A stretch of DNA of 64,000 bases, from NCBI GenBank assembly GCA_022478985.1, contig JAKSZP010002707.1:124001-188000 (forward strand), written 5' to 3'. Numbering within the stretch: the stretch's first letter is position 1; every line of letters begins with the position of its first letter. This DNA comes from Massospora cicadina. Its lineage: Eukaryota > Entomophthoromycota > Entomophthoromycetes > Entomophthorales > Entomophthoraceae. Positions 34,942 through 47,064 of the stretch are shown here, in pieces. The notes beneath the pieces were generated by a model. It did no database searches. It was not told the origin of the DNA and saw only the letters and a program-made list of their open reading frames with translations. The translations under genes were made by a program, and so were the position numbers.

Positions 34942-37600
34942 GGACAAAGTGTTACCCGGCCATCATCCCCTATTTAAACATCTCTGTAAATCACCTATTC
35001 AATTTATCCCCTCCCCGCCTTCTAACTCACAGTAAACCCTAATCGCTTTGACCCGCCTTGATCGCTGTTGAATTGTTTTTGATACTTTGCCGAAAGCTCG
35101 GATAAAAGCATCGCTTAAGATGTTTGCGCCGGTAGCCCGCAATCCGGACCAGCTTTTGGCGTCGGGTCGCCTTGGTTAATTATGTCCGCCGGTTGCTCAA
35201 AAGGTGGACGGGCGGCGTAACTTAAGTTGGGTGATGTCGCCGCCTAACGCGTCCTTTATCAGCACGTGCCATCCCTTTTAAATAAGGTCTCATGCCGATT
35301 CAAACCTAACCCTTATTTTCAAACGGTTCTTTATTCCGGGTTTAGTCGATACTAAAACGTGGCCTGTGCTCTTACCAGTATCACCGAATACGTTTACAGC
35401 GTTTCGCCCGACCACTTTTAGATAGTTGTTTTCACAATTTGTAAGAACTTGGCTCGTAGGTCGATTTGGACGCCTAATTTCAACAACCTCCATACGGTTC
35501 GTGCCCTCTCATCGATGCGGTTATAGAATACGGCTTAACGAGGCTATTGGGAATTGGAATAGTCCAAGCTATGGAACCGGCGTGGTTTAAGGATCGGGGT
35601 TGTTGCAACCCATAACCGAGGGTCAACTTGAATGAGCACAACATCCTAAATCAAATCTCTCGCGCAGTTTTAAAACCGCTAATCTGATCCTTTACCGGAG
35701 CTGAAAAGGCGTGATGTTTAACCCAAGTTTGGCGTAGCTAAAGGGGTTGGAGGCGGTTATTATCCACTTAGAAAACATTTCAGATGGCACGGACTTTATT
35801 TATTGAATGAGGTCTGGGTGCAAGCAGACGTCTTGAATGGTTCTTTGCCACCGGTTTTAAGCAACCGGCATCGGCTCAACTTCGGTCCGACTGACGCCAA
35901 GATCTCGACTCGTGAAGTAAAAATATGCTTTGCGTTTTGCCTTATGGAATTTAGCTTTTTAATTTCGGTGGCTGCGAGCTACAATTCTTTACGCGAGAAA
36001 GGGTCAGGATTGGCTTTTTAATCCCGAAATTACACGTCGTTGCTAGGCGTTGACGCTACGTACGTGCCTCGGAGCAAATGCGTAGGCGTTTTCGGTCGAT
36101 AAATTATAAGCTCAGCTGCCCTGATTAAGGGTCAAGGCAGCTTAGATTACCTGTTAGCTTTTATAGCTACGCTTATACTCCATCTGGATAGGTGACTGTA
36201 CACCAGGTTTACCAATTTTAGGTACTGCAGCTTACTGTATCAATAAATCGGGTGGGTTAGCTTTTGACCCGCCGCCCTGTGCTCCATCTTTTACTGGGTG
36301 TAGTTGGTTTATGGAGGACCACTCCATGGAGGACTTTTACTAACGTGGCAGGTTTACAGCAGAACTCATCGTTTGGCCTCACCCTGGGTAGGCCCAATTC
36401 CATTTTTCAATCGCCTTATGCCCATTCTTCTCCTAAGCAATAACTCAATCTATTTTTTTGGTTACGGAAACAGGCTTATTTTTACAAGTGGCTTTTATTT
36501 CAGATGATTTCCGGACTATCCTTTCAGGTTTTAAAACTCTCTAGTTTGATCCTGAGTTAAATTTTTATAACTAGTGGGGCGTGGGTTAACAGTGCTGCGA
36601 AGGGTTTGTAATTTGACCGTTTGAATTCAGCGCTCTGACCAAGTGAGGCTGCCGAGTTGTATCAGCACTACGCAATAAACGCTCGAGCTAAACTCTAGCC
36701 ATTGGGCGGCCGCCACGGCACTTGGATTCATATCCCCGACTTCTCAGTTATAGAACTAGGTACCGGTTGTAGCGCTCGGCCTTTGGCAAGGGGTTGGCAG
36801 CTTCTATAAACCTTCCATCAACTGGCTGGTCATATAATTTGGTTCAACGTCATGAGCCTTTTACCTCAACAGAATTTAGGAAGGGTTGTGTGGGTTTATA
36901 GATATGCTTTCTGCCTGGAGATAAAAGCTTACATATGTATATTTTTCCAATATTTAGGCAAGGCCGCTTGAATAGCTGCCGCCTTTGTATTGATCTCTTA
37001 AAAGCCGATGCTCAGTTGGTTTGGCTACGTTAACTTGTTTATACGTGATTTTGATCTTTAGGGTATTTAGGGCTAAAAGTTGCACTCACTTTACGTAGGT
37101 TGATTTGATCAAATTTCGTAGTGAAATGGGGTATAAACTCCTTCCGCACATAGCCACTTTTTAGTATTACTTTATAACCGTTTAAAAGCTACTACCCAAT
37201 TGCTTTGGTTTAAATATTAGGGCATCCAAACTTTCATCCACTACTCCCATGTGAAGCCGCTGAGCGCTATCGGCTGCTTACTAGTTTCTACAATGAGGCT
37301 TCTCGGCTGGCACGGTCAGCCAGTCTTAAGGGTTGACTCGATTTTTCTCATAAACTTAACTTATTGATAGAAACCTCGTCGACCTACTATATTTTTGGTA
37401 AACACCTTTTAAAGTGTTATCAAGCCTTTTCATTGCATCAAGATTAGCATGTTGCTCTCTAAAGCTAATCAGATTTGTTGAACTGGCCTCAGGTGCATTT
37501 AAACTGGGTTTGGTGAGTTTTGGCTTTATGAAGGGTATTCGGAACTTTGTTTTATTTAGGCTGGCAAGGCTGCTGTAATACCCTGCCTCTGGTATATCAA
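34942..37600. other. GC- and CpG-richer block downstream of bHLH, no convincing gene
   Basis: Visibly richer in GC and especially CpG than all surrounding DNA, for example GCGGCCGC near 36707 and ACGTACGTGCC near 36057. The longest open frames are only about 70 codons (35290-35493 minus, 35803-36021 plus, 36304-36507 plus), in different strands and frames, with no recognised domains. No repeats or transposon motifs are visible. The block ends near 37600 where AT-rich DNA resumes. It could be a long untranslated or non-coding transcript, a regulatory region, or a gene with many tiny exons. Confidence 0.5.
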
Positions 37601-39673
37601 AGTACTAGCAACCTTACCCATGCTTTGCTATAATACTATTACCATCGAGGGTCAATTAATATGACAAGATGTTTAAAAAAACTTTAGGCTTAATTATATA
37701 TTCTAGCTTTTTGTACTAAAAGCTTACCTTTCTAGTTTACTTCCCCTATTTTTATTATAAGGATAGCCAAGTTATATCTATAATATTATATGAGGCTTAA
37801 CGTTGGCCTCTCTATGTCTTTTGGTTATTTCATGACATTTGATATAAAGTCAAAATTTATAGATTTTAATGATAAATGATTTTAGGAAATGGTTTCAATA
37901 TGTTTTTAAGCAAGCTTAACTACTAAATTTAAAAGAATATACAAAAAAGTTTCTTATTATATAAAAAACAGATATCAAACATGCTAAATTTTGATTACTT
38001 TAGTCAAAGTATAATACTTCATGATGGTTGACCAAATTATAAACTATATAAAAAAGGTTTCTAATCGCTATTTGTTAATCCACAGTCTCCTAAATTAAAT
38101 ATTCCAGTTTACTTCTGGTTGTATATAGTTTTCATTTTATTTTCACCATCATCTATATATGTTATCATTATATAGCTAATGGTTTTTTATATAATAACTT
38201 CGAGATGACCCTTAATAACTCTATATAATTTAATTTCTAATTGAAGTGATAAGGTTCTAGCTTTAGATAAAATAATATTGAAAGGAAAGTTTAGTACTCC
38301 AATACTTAAACACTAAACTTTATCTACTTTATAATGGCTATAAGCAATCAAAGCCCTTTTTATACATAGTGGGTAATTTTTAAGATATCTGCCAAAAGTT
38401 AAATTTTATATCTTATCTTTATCTTTATCTTTTAGGTTACTAGCCAATAAATTATAAACTGTTAAAATCTTGTCTACTACAAGAAGCTGGTTCTTCAATC
38501 TGAGGGCTAGATTGGAGTTACTTTGCTTATTTTATGGAGACAATAAGCTCAACAGATGGTACTCTCAGTATCTTGACTCTAGTGTCTCCAATTAATTCTA
38601 TAATATCCTTGTCTCTATGGCACTATAGCAACTTTTTAAGTGATCCTTCTCATCAAAATGGTCTCAACTTAGACCAAAATATTATAAATAAAATCTTACA
38701 GCTTGAGATCTTAATAACAGAAGTAAATAATAATGTGCTCCAACTCAGTTAACTCTTTTCCCTGCCAAATTTAATGCTAACTTATAAGGATATTTCTGAT
38801 GCCATTCTGAACCTTCCCCATTTTTACCCCTCCTTGCACTTCCACCTAAAATGGCACATGGGCAGGACTACATTAGTATACTCTCTGCACAGGAGGCATC
38901 CTGCTGCTACTCAGCTCCACTACTTTTCTGTGCTTGAATCTATTCTGGCATTGTCAAGAATTAGGTCATCAACATATGGCAAACACCTATCTTTTGATGC
39001 ATTTACAATTACAGCGATCACCACCAATTGGCCATTATACACAAGTTCTTCAGCGCTGTAATTTGGTCCAATAATTAAATAATAGTATCAATTGATTAAA
39101 TAGATACTTACAACTGAACTAATATCTAATATCAATTCAACCTTTTTATGAGCCCCTAAGGCTGGGTCATTAAATCAAGGCAGTATAAAAATCAGCAATG
39201 CATCACCTTTGATTTTGTGTATCTATTATAATTTCATAAGTTATGAAATCACACTGCCTCAGCTTTTGCTTAATAGATAGTAAAATAAGTTTTAAATACC
39301 TCAACACCTCAGATTTTACTTTGTAATTAATAAAGATATTTTTACAGCACCTCAAAGATGACATTCTTATGTAGTTAGTATAAATAAATTTAAAAATTAG
39401 AATCACTGATACTTTTGCATATTGATAATTGAATGGCATTAGTGAATAGTCAAATAATAACCATTAGATTAAACCTACAAACTAAGCTCAGAGCTTAAGT
39501 AAGATAATATGGATTAATGCAATATAACAAAATAAAATATTAGTTTTGTCAATTCAAGTCAGATTTATACCACTTCTATCACTATGACTGGATTACAGAC
39601 AAAGTTGTTATCATCTTTATTATTACAAGATGTCAGAGTTTTATAGATCCTCCAAGCATGAAAGTTTTATACA
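37601..39673. other. AT-rich block with a degenerate coding-like segment
   Basis: Mostly AT-rich. Between 38534 and 39061 two plus-strand frames (72 and 95 codons) have a less AT-biased, coding-like look (for example LHYFSVLESILALSRIRSST), but I recognise no family. The right part is the left flank of the gypsy insertion at 39679 and should be continuous with 47065 onward. Confidence 0.45.
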
Positions 39674-39678
39674 GACTC

Positions 39679-40511
39679 TGTTGAGTAATTGACTGGACCT
39701 AATTGTCAGATATTTGATCATATCAGATATCAGCAATTATGGATCAGGTATATTTTAAGTATATCTGAACTTAGGATCCGTGGCCTAGCAATTTCACTTA
39801 ATAATATTTGACTATGATGACATGGGCTCGAGGGCTTTGTTAGTTAGGTCAGACTTAAAATTAAGTTTCAATTTAATGACTCAGGTATGTGGGCTTTGTT
39901 GGTCTATATCAAAATTAGTTTTTAATGTTGGTTGAGTTTTTGATCAAATTGATTACTAATTAGTGATACAAATTGCCTTGGTATATGCTGCCAATTATAT
40001 GTGAAAGTGAATCAGTCAGCTATTTTGAAGATGTGTCCAAAATACCATCTTGAGAATGATGACGGTATTTACTCGGACCCTGAGGCTGAGCAGGATACCC
40101 TGAGTCAAAATATTTGTAGATATTCTTACAAATATTTTATGTGGCCAAGTGCCATTGAAAATGAGATATCATGGGTAAGATGTAGTTAATATCAAACCCT
40201 ATAAATAACCCTCAAGTTGATACTAATAAAAAATATCCAACTACTGTATTAGTTTATAGTTTAACTCATAAACTTTTTTGCATTAGTATTTTACTTTGCA
40301 TTAGTCAGTATTTACTTGGAATCAGTAGGATCAGGGTGGCATGCCATCATCCAAGTAAATTACAGGGTATACAATTTAAGTGCTACCAAGAAGCTATATT
40401 TTAAATTATAATCACCATTCTGTCTATTGTTCTTACACAATAGATGCACGAAGCTCCATTCTGCATCTAAAGAAGAACCAGCCCTCTAAAGCAAAACCCA
40501 AAAACTCAACA
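39679..40511 (+). repeat. 5' LTR of gypsy element A
   Basis: 833 bp from TGTTGAG to AACTCAACA. It is alignable over its whole length with 46231-47059. Many of the differences are C/T or G/A transitions. Confidence 0.92.
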
Positions 40512-40513
40512 AG

Positions 40514-40530
40514 TGGCACTCATGGCTGGG
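40514..40530 (+). other. Primer binding site of gypsy element A
   Basis: TGGCACTCATGGCTGGG begins two bases after the 5' LTR, where the tRNA primer anneals. Its first ten bases fit TGGYRCTCAT, shared with the gypsy element at 54321-63067, which suggests the same tRNA type. Confidence 0.6.
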
Positions 40531-40782
40531 ACCACAGGTAGTGACCGTACTGAACAGAGGAGCAATCTCAATCAATTATTCAGAACTATAGCTGGGCCCA
40601 ATAGGAATACTGAAATGACTGTGTCCCAGATTAATTGGAAGGATAGATACACTATAAAAATCAATTACTGATAAACACAATTTGAGTACCAATGGGTAAA
40701 AAATGAGAAAAAATAAGATTTTATTGATTGTTTTAAACTATAGATTAATAATATCAATGATGATGTTAATATTATTAATGAG

Positions 40783-41920
40783 TTGAACAATAATCTCCAT
40801 GGAGAATTGAACCAGTGCAAGAAGGCAATAAAAGAAAAGGACCAAGTTATTTCCACCTTGCAGCTACAAGCTACTAGCCTGAATGAGGAAATTGCAAAAT
40901 TAAAATTAAAAAACCAAAATTGTGCCAATTGGGAAAACAAAATCAGCAAGCAAATTCAAGCTCTGGATGACAAGCGTTGTCAGTGTGTTACAACCCATTT
41001 GACTGGAAATTCTTCCAAATATTATGAGGATGAAGCTTCAGAAATAGCTACCAAAATGGATGCTGGGCCACGTCAACAACTGCCTAACAAAATGGTTGCT
41101 TTGGCCATCCCTATCACCTCAAACCAGGATACGATGCCCCAATGCCCTAGTATGCCTGGCTCTAGTCAACTTAGAAATAATTGTGATAACCAGGAATGGG
41201 GAAGCAATAATTATAATCTAGCAAACCTGCCTGCCTTTGACAAGAATGGAAGTATTACCATCTTTGTCAACTGTTTTGAAATGGCCATGCATAGGGCCAG
41301 CAACCACAACAAAGCAGCCACCATGATTAACTGCTTGGATGAGTGGAGCATTGAGTTGATTATGCCTCACATTAATGAAAATCCAACATATGCTAAAGTC
41401 AAGGAGGCCATGCTTCATGAATTTGGAGGTCCAGAACAGATGTCAACCAGAAAATCCAAGTTTATGAATATCAGCTTTAAGAAAGATGAAGCAATTGACA
41501 AATTTGTTGATTTTATTGCAAAGCTCAATTTCTCTTAGGTGCATGGGCTATGGTCAATTTTGATGCCAAGGTTGCACTAGAGCATGCAGTATAACCTTAC
41601 CCTAATATATCAAACACTCTATTGCCTGCTTTTGTGCAAAACCTTGTGACATCTGAATTGGTTGACTACTTGCACAGATGCTCAAAAAATTATGGCCCTC
41701 CTAATACTGGTTACAGATTAAGAACTGCTGCCTTTACTGGAAAGCCCTTCAAAACCAATAAGAAGATTGTCAGTAATCCGCCTATAAGAAATGAGCAAAA
41801 CTCAAATGCAAGAGCCCCATGGCTGGTGGGTGAAATTACTTGCTTTAATTGCAATTGTAAAGGTCACTATGCTTTTGATGCTGTCAGCAAAATGTCAACG
41901 TAGTCCTTCCCAATACCGTG
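40783..41920 (+). pseudogene. Gypsy A gag (capsid and nucleocapsid), broken
   Basis: A 251-codon frame (40783-41538) has an N-terminal coiled-coil-like stretch (KKAIKEKDQVISTLQLQ...), then a capsid region: FDKNGSITIFVNCFEMAMHR, NPTYAKVKEAMLHEF and DEAIDKFVDFIAKL. It stops at TAG 41536, where a Gln codon (CAG) would fit. The nucleocapsid follows in 41622-41903 with CFNCNCKGHYAFD at 41841, a CCHC knuckle whose last Cys is displaced by a frameshift. A capsid with the same pattern occurs at 63100-63700. Not functional. Confidence 0.85.
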
Positions 41921-42228
41921 CAGGAGGAGGGAAAAGAACAAGCACAATAGATGCGGGATGTTCTATTGTGCCTAAGACACTTTTCACCCAATTGACAAGA
42001 AAACAATGGCCACAAGGCCTTATTTAACAATGAAATCAATTCTATTTTAGGATCTATTGGAGATTCCTCAAATATACATTTGGTAACTTGCTCCTAAAGT
42101 AAGGTTGTCATACCTGAAGCCTCTGAGGTAGTTGCTAAACCCTATGTGCAATAAATACTTGAGAATATTCCAGCTGACGGGCTGAGCAATGTAGCAGATA
42201 CCTCAAGCCTGAAAGGGTCAATATAGCA

Positions 42229-42672
42229 ATGCCAATTGACACATTCATCAATGAATGTCCCAGTATTGGAAATACTCTGAAGCACACTCTTAACTCCCTG
42301 GATTCTTCCCATATTCACTTAGTAAACTCTATTGATTCTTACTACTCTGAGTGCACTTATGTGGATATTCTGGTCAACAAGGTTAAAGTCATAGCTATTG
42401 TTGATAGCGGAGCACCTGTAAACATTGTTTCCACAAAGCTGGTTAAGAAACTGAATATAGCACCAGACATTGACCATCATCAAGAATATGGGGCTGCAGG
42501 CCTTAACAGAACTAAGGGTGAAGGAGCTTACAGTGCTTTGCCAGTGCAATTTGGAGCTTTGGTAGTAGCCGCACCTGCTATAGTGCTTCCAAACACCAAT
42601 TATGACATATTAATTGGAACTAGTTTTTTAAGGACCTATGGGATCTCATGCAATTTTAAAGAAACATCTTGA
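42229..42672 (+). pseudogene. Gypsy A aspartic protease
   Basis: A 147-codon frame with VKVIAIVDSGAPVNIVSTKL (DSGA active site) and, further on, PNTNYDILIGTSFLRTYG, the second conserved protease block. The protease motifs themselves are intact. It is separated from gag and RT by stops, so no polyprotein can be made. Confidence 0.85.
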
Positions 42673-43239
42673 TGATATTGGGCCAATCACTTCCAATATA
42701 TTACTCTTGCAACAATATGAAGCCCACAAGCTGTTGTAGGAATTTTATCAATATATCCTATGCCAATGGGATAATACCAGTAGGGTATATTCAGCGGGGA
42801 ATCAAAGCCACCCCATGCCAACTGCTATAAATGAAAATTGAGGAATACCTCTACATGTGAATAAGGATGCAATGATAGCTCCAGGCCATCAACTGGTTAT
42901 GAGGACTGGAACCACACTGAATATTTCAGAAGGACTGTATGGGGAGGTTGTATCCCCATGGCATCATTCTCAAATGGAACCTAGCGTGGCGCCTGGAATA
43001 CTTATACCAGGGCATGGAGAAATTGATATCTTACAAGAAAATTTGACCAGCTGAAATATTAAGGTCAAGAAATATCAAGTAGTCACTTTTGTGCATCTGT
43101 TTCTGAGGGATGAGTTAATATCAGCCATCAACTTTGGTGACTTATCCGAGTTCAGCTTACCAACTGAAACCCTTGGGGCACATACTGTAATATCTCAAGA
43201 ATCATTTACCAGATTATCAGAACAGCAGAAGGATGAAGC

Positions 43240-44010
43240 ACTAGAGTTGTTTGAATGATACTCCAAAATTTTCGCCAAAGATGACCAAGATTTAGGTTGT
43301 GCAAAAGGAGTTCAGCATTTTGTTGATACTGGGGACCATATGCCTATTAGAATGAGGCCAATTTGGCACCCCAGAGCCAGTGACAAAATAGTCAGTGAAG
43401 AGTTAGACAAATTGCTGAAAAGTGGAATGATAGTGCCATCCAAAAGCCTGTGGGCCAGGCCCATTTTAATTGTAAAGAAGAAAGATGGCAGTAATTGAGT
43501 TGTGATTGATTATCAATGCCTCAATGCCATTACAAAAAAGGATTTGTATCTGTTGCCCAGAATTGACAATGCTCTGGACCGTCTGGGGGGGAGAAGTACT
43601 TTACTGCAATGGACCTCATCTCCAATATTGGCAAATTGAGCTGCCACCAGAGGAGCAGGAAAAGTGCGCGATGATTGCTGCTCAAGGGCTTTTTCAACTG
43701 ACACACATGCCACAGGGGCTGTGTAACGCACCGGCAACCTTTCAGCATGCAATGGACACGATCTTGGGGGACCTTAAATTGTCCTGCGTTCTGGTGTACC
43801 TGGATGACATCAATGTCTTTTTGTGAACGTTTTCCAAACATTTGGAGAACCTCAAGCAAGCGTTCAAACATCTGTTGAAGGCCAATCTGAAGATAAAACC
43901 TAGAAAATACCAATTCTTTAAAGAACAATTGGAATACCTTGGGTTCATCATTGATTCCAAGGGATTGCGGCCTCAGCCTCAAAAGGTGGAGGCAATAATA
44001 ATATGCAACC
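43240..44010 (+). pseudogene. Gypsy A reverse transcriptase, broken
   Basis: Ordered motifs: IVKKKDGSN*VVIDYQCLN (TGA at 43496-43498, where relatives have Arg), PRIDNALDRLGG, then a frameshift in a G-run near 43590 that displaces the KYFTAMDL catalytic Asp. After that come QYWQIELPPEEQEK, HMPQGLCNAPATFQHAMD, the active-site VYLDDINVF (YLDD at 43797-43808), a TGA at 43824, and KHLLKANLKIKPRKYQFF with LEYLGFIIDSKGL. The motif set is complete for Ty3/gypsy, but the frame is broken at least three times. Confidence 0.9.
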
Positions 44011-44029
44011 TCCAGCGAGTATGAGAGAT

Positions 44030-44600
44030 GTTCAAGTGTTCTTAGGCATGGTAGGATACTATCAAAGATTCGTGGAAGGGTTTGCAAAGAATGCTGAGCC
44101 TCTATTCCACTTACTACAAGGAGGAGTTTGTTTTTTCTGAGCAGAGAAATGCCAACAAGTCTTTGAGGCTTTGAAAAACAAAATGAGCTTGGCGCCTATC
44201 CTCCGATATCCCGATTTCAGCAAGCCTTTTATCATACAAACTGACGCCTCATTGACTGCAATTGGTGGTGTGCTATTGCAGATTGGGGATGATGACGAGG
44301 AGCATCCAGTCGCTTATTACAGCAGGATACTAAATAAGCATGAGCGTAATTATATGGTGACTGAAAGAGAATGTTTGGCTGTCATCTATGCTTGTGAACA
44401 ATTTCAGGTTTACATTCATGGCACCAAGTTTCAAGTAGTAATGGATTACAGCTCATTATGATGGCTCCACAATCTCAAGGAACCTGAAGGATGGTTAGCC
44501 CGCTGGGCTCTGAAATTACAAGCATACAATTATGAAATTATTCATAGAGCTGGAGTGGCCCATCAAAATGCAGACAGACTATCACGACTTCCTATTGTAG
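44030..44600 (+). pseudogene. Gypsy A RNase H, broken
   Basis: The frame at 44171-44461 contains IIQTDASLTAIGGVLLQ (first catalytic Asp), HPVAYYSRILNKHERNYMV, TERECLAVIYACEQF (catalytic Glu) and VVMDYSSL (Asp kept, family TDHssL). It then stops at TGA 44459 and continues in the same frame with WLHNLKEPEGWLARWALKLQ and QNADRLSR (last catalytic Asp). A further TGA near 44140 stands at a conserved Trp. The preceding connection region is in another frame. Confidence 0.87.
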
Positions 44601-44689
44601 CTGTCCTGAGCAGTTTGGCCAATGAGCTTCATGAAAAAATGATTAACTGAAAGTATGGAGATGAACCACCTGAAGTTCAAAAATTGATT

Positions 44690-45840
44690 GAGAAAGCACT
44701 AATTGACACCAAGTATTGAAATGGAGTTCTATACAAGCTTAAGCCTGATGGACAATGTTAAATCTTCCTAAAACCTTCTGACCAAATGGAGATCTATACA
44801 CAAGCACACAGGGCCATCGGACATGGAGGGAATGACCAAGATGCTAGAATTAATTTGAGCCAGTTACTATTGGGATTCCATGAAATTTGATATCCAAGAC
44901 GTGCTCGATAAATTTCATTCATGCCAAATTGCAAAACCTTTGAAGTCAGATGTGAAATATCAATTGATCAAACCTGACTGGGCCTGGCATACCGTGTCAA
45001 TTGATGTAATTGGACTTTTGTCTGTGACTAGCCTAGGCAACAAATACATAATTGTTGCTATCAATTATTTAATGAAATGGGTGGAAGCAAAAGCAATTTG
45101 AGATGTTGGGGCCCTAACTACTGCCAAGTTCAATATGGATAATGTTATCTATAAGCATGGATGCCCTCAGAAGATCTTGATGGACAATGACACAAATTTT
45201 ACTGCCCAAATGGTACAATGGCTAAATGGGTTGATGTCCATCAAAGGAGTGTTGTCAACACCATACCATCCTGAGACTAATGGTATAGTAGAGCGAGTAA
45301 ATGGCACTTTAGTTGGCATTTTATGCAAAAATGTAGCCTTGGCACCTTTTCAATGGGCAACTTAAATTAGTGTGACTGTGTTTGCATACAATATTGGATA
45401 CCACAGCAGCACATACAACTCTCTGTTTTGACTTTTGTATGGTAGACAGCCCACTCTGCCTCCATTACTATATTCAGTACTCAGTTCAACTGATGCAATT
45501 AACCAAATAACTATGTCAAGCAATTAGCAAAGACCTTAATCAAGTTTCAATCAGAAGCTTATCAAAATGCAATTAGTCAAAAAACTATTTAGAAGAGCTA
45601 TGATGACTCTAAATGAGCTATGGTGACTAAATTTAAGGAGGGAGACTTAGTAGTATATTGTGATACTCATAGCGCAGGCCGTGCACACAAACCAGCCTCG
45701 CTTTGGAAGGGTCCATTTATCATTTTGGAGAAATTTTCTGAAGATGTATATACCATTAAGGATCAAGGCAGCTGGGTTTTGAATCGAGTACATGCTAAGT
45801 TCCTTTGTTCATATCATAAAGGATAATAGTATAAAAAAGA
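44690..45840 (+). pseudogene. Gypsy A integrase, broken
   Basis: An N-terminal HHCC-like zinc region (AHRAIGHGG..., then FHSCQIAKPL). The catalytic core has SIDVIGLLSV (Asp), LMDNDTNFTAQ (Asp), and PYHPETNGIVERVNGTL (Glu), so the D,D,E triad is visible. Stops include a TGA at 45099-45101 before DVGALTT; the relative at 49039-49419 has Cys there, so both could descend from an Arg CGN codon by C to T. The C-terminal domain (45620-45826) has ASLWKGPFIILEKFSEDVYT. No chromodomain follows. Confidence 0.9.
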
Positions 45841-45905
45841 AATATATATATAAAATAAAAATAAAAAAATAAAAAAAGTAAAAAAGAAATAATAATAATA
45901 ATTGC
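45827..45905 (+). repeat. A-rich low-complexity tract in gypsy A
   Basis: About 80 bp made almost only of A with scattered G and T (AAATAAAAATAAAAAAATAA and similar), directly after the integrase stop. It is presumably the 3' untranslated part before the LTR. A minus-strand open frame over it encodes only Phe, Tyr and Leu and is an artefact. Confidence 0.7.
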
Positions 45906-46217
45906 AAACCATAAAGTTTATTTCATAGATTTGATGCCTCGCTGGCATTAGAACTAGGTATCCCCTCTTTGGTAGGGGGAGGAGAGCGCGATCAAAGCAG
46001 AGAAGCCTGCAATGGAATTGGAGAGATGTGGACTTCATATAAGTCCTGACTATCTAGACCATGATGGAGATGTGCCAAACCCAAGAAAGCTTGGCACCAG
46101 GCACGCTGGCCCTGTCAGCTTAGGAAAGGCTATTGAGATAACGTTCAAACTTTGAGGAATGTGAAAAGTTAGACATTGTGACCCAGGAAGAAGGGTACCT
46201 GTCACTTATATCCAGTC

Positions 46218-46230
46218 AAGGTGGGGGAAG
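46218..46230 (+). other. Polypurine tract of gypsy element A
   Basis: AAGGTGGGGGAAG lies directly upstream of the 3' LTR, the position and composition expected for the plus-strand primer. Confidence 0.75.
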
Positions 46231-47059
46231 AGTTGAGAAGTTGACCGGATCTAATTGTCAGATATTCAATCATATCAGATATCAGCAGGTTATGGATCAG
46301 GTATATCCTAAGTATATCCAAACTTGGGAATTGCGGCCTAGTGATTTCACTTAATAATATTCAACTATGATGACATGGGCTTGAGGGCTTTGTTGGTTAG
46401 GTCAGACTTCAATTAAGTTTCAATTTAATGACTCAGGCATGTGGGCTTTGTTGGTCTAAGTCAAAATTAGTTTTTGATGTTGGTTGAGTTTTTGATTGAA
46501 TTAATTACTAATTAGTGATACAAATCGCCTTGGTATGTGCTGCCAATTACATGTGAAAGTGAATCAGTCAGCTATTTTGAGGATGTGTCCAAAATGCCAT
46601 CTTGAGAATGATGACGGTGTTTACTCTGACCCTGAGGCTGAGCAGGATGCCCTGAGTCAAAGTATTTGTAGACGTTCTTACAAACATTTCATGTGGCCAA
46701 GTGCCATTGAAAATGAGATGTCATGGGTAAGATGTGGTTAACATTGAACCCTATAAAGAACCCTCAAGTTGATACTAAGAAACATTCAACTACTGGATTA
46801 GTTTATGATTTAACTTATAAACTTTTTTGCATTAGTATTTTACTTTGTAATAGTTGGTATTTACTTGAGTTCAGTAGGATCAGGGCGGCGTGCCATCGTC
46901 CAAGTAAATTACAGGGTAGATAAATTAAGTGCTACCAAGAAGCTATATTTTAAATTATAATCACCATCCTGTCTATTGTCCTCACACAATAGTTGCACAA
47001 AGCTCCATTCTGCATCTAAAGATGAACCACCCTCTGAAGAAAAACCCAAAAACTCAACA
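46231..47059 (+). repeat. 3' LTR of gypsy element A
   Basis: 829 bp, aligned with 39679-40511. It starts AGTTGAG, so the T of the TG terminus is changed, and ends AACTCAACA, followed by the GACTC target duplication. Confidence 0.92.
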
Positions 47060-47064
47060 GACTC

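Larger units (their letters stand above)
39674..47064 (+). mobile_element. Ty3/gypsy retrotransposon A, complete with LTRs and target duplication, inactive
   Basis: LTRs at 39679-40511 and 46231-47059, flanked by identical GACTC at 39674-39678 and 47060-47064. Internally: a primer binding site, gag, protease, reverse transcriptase, RNase H, integrase, an A-rich tract and a polypurine tract, in gypsy order and all on the plus strand. About 7.4 kb in total. No chromodomain is seen. Many in-frame stops are TGA, at places where relatives have Arg. The element at 48600-50720 and the gag at 52560-64000 belong to related families. Confidence 0.93.

Noticed and set aside
43513..44087. Minus-strand ORFs of 72-185 codons opposite the gypsy A reverse transcriptase.
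   Set aside because: The plus strand has all RT motifs, including YLDD; the antisense frames are by-products.
43496..45101. Repeated in-frame TGA codons could mean that TGA encodes an amino acid here.
   Set aside because: TAA and TAG stops and frameshifts occur in the same elements, and TGA stands mainly at former Arg or Trp sites, as expected from C/T and G/A decay. The bHLH gene has no internal TGA that would need reading through.
45814..46038. Minus-strand ORF over the A-rich tract of gypsy A.
   Set aside because: The translation is almost only Phe, Tyr and Leu from low-complexity DNA.
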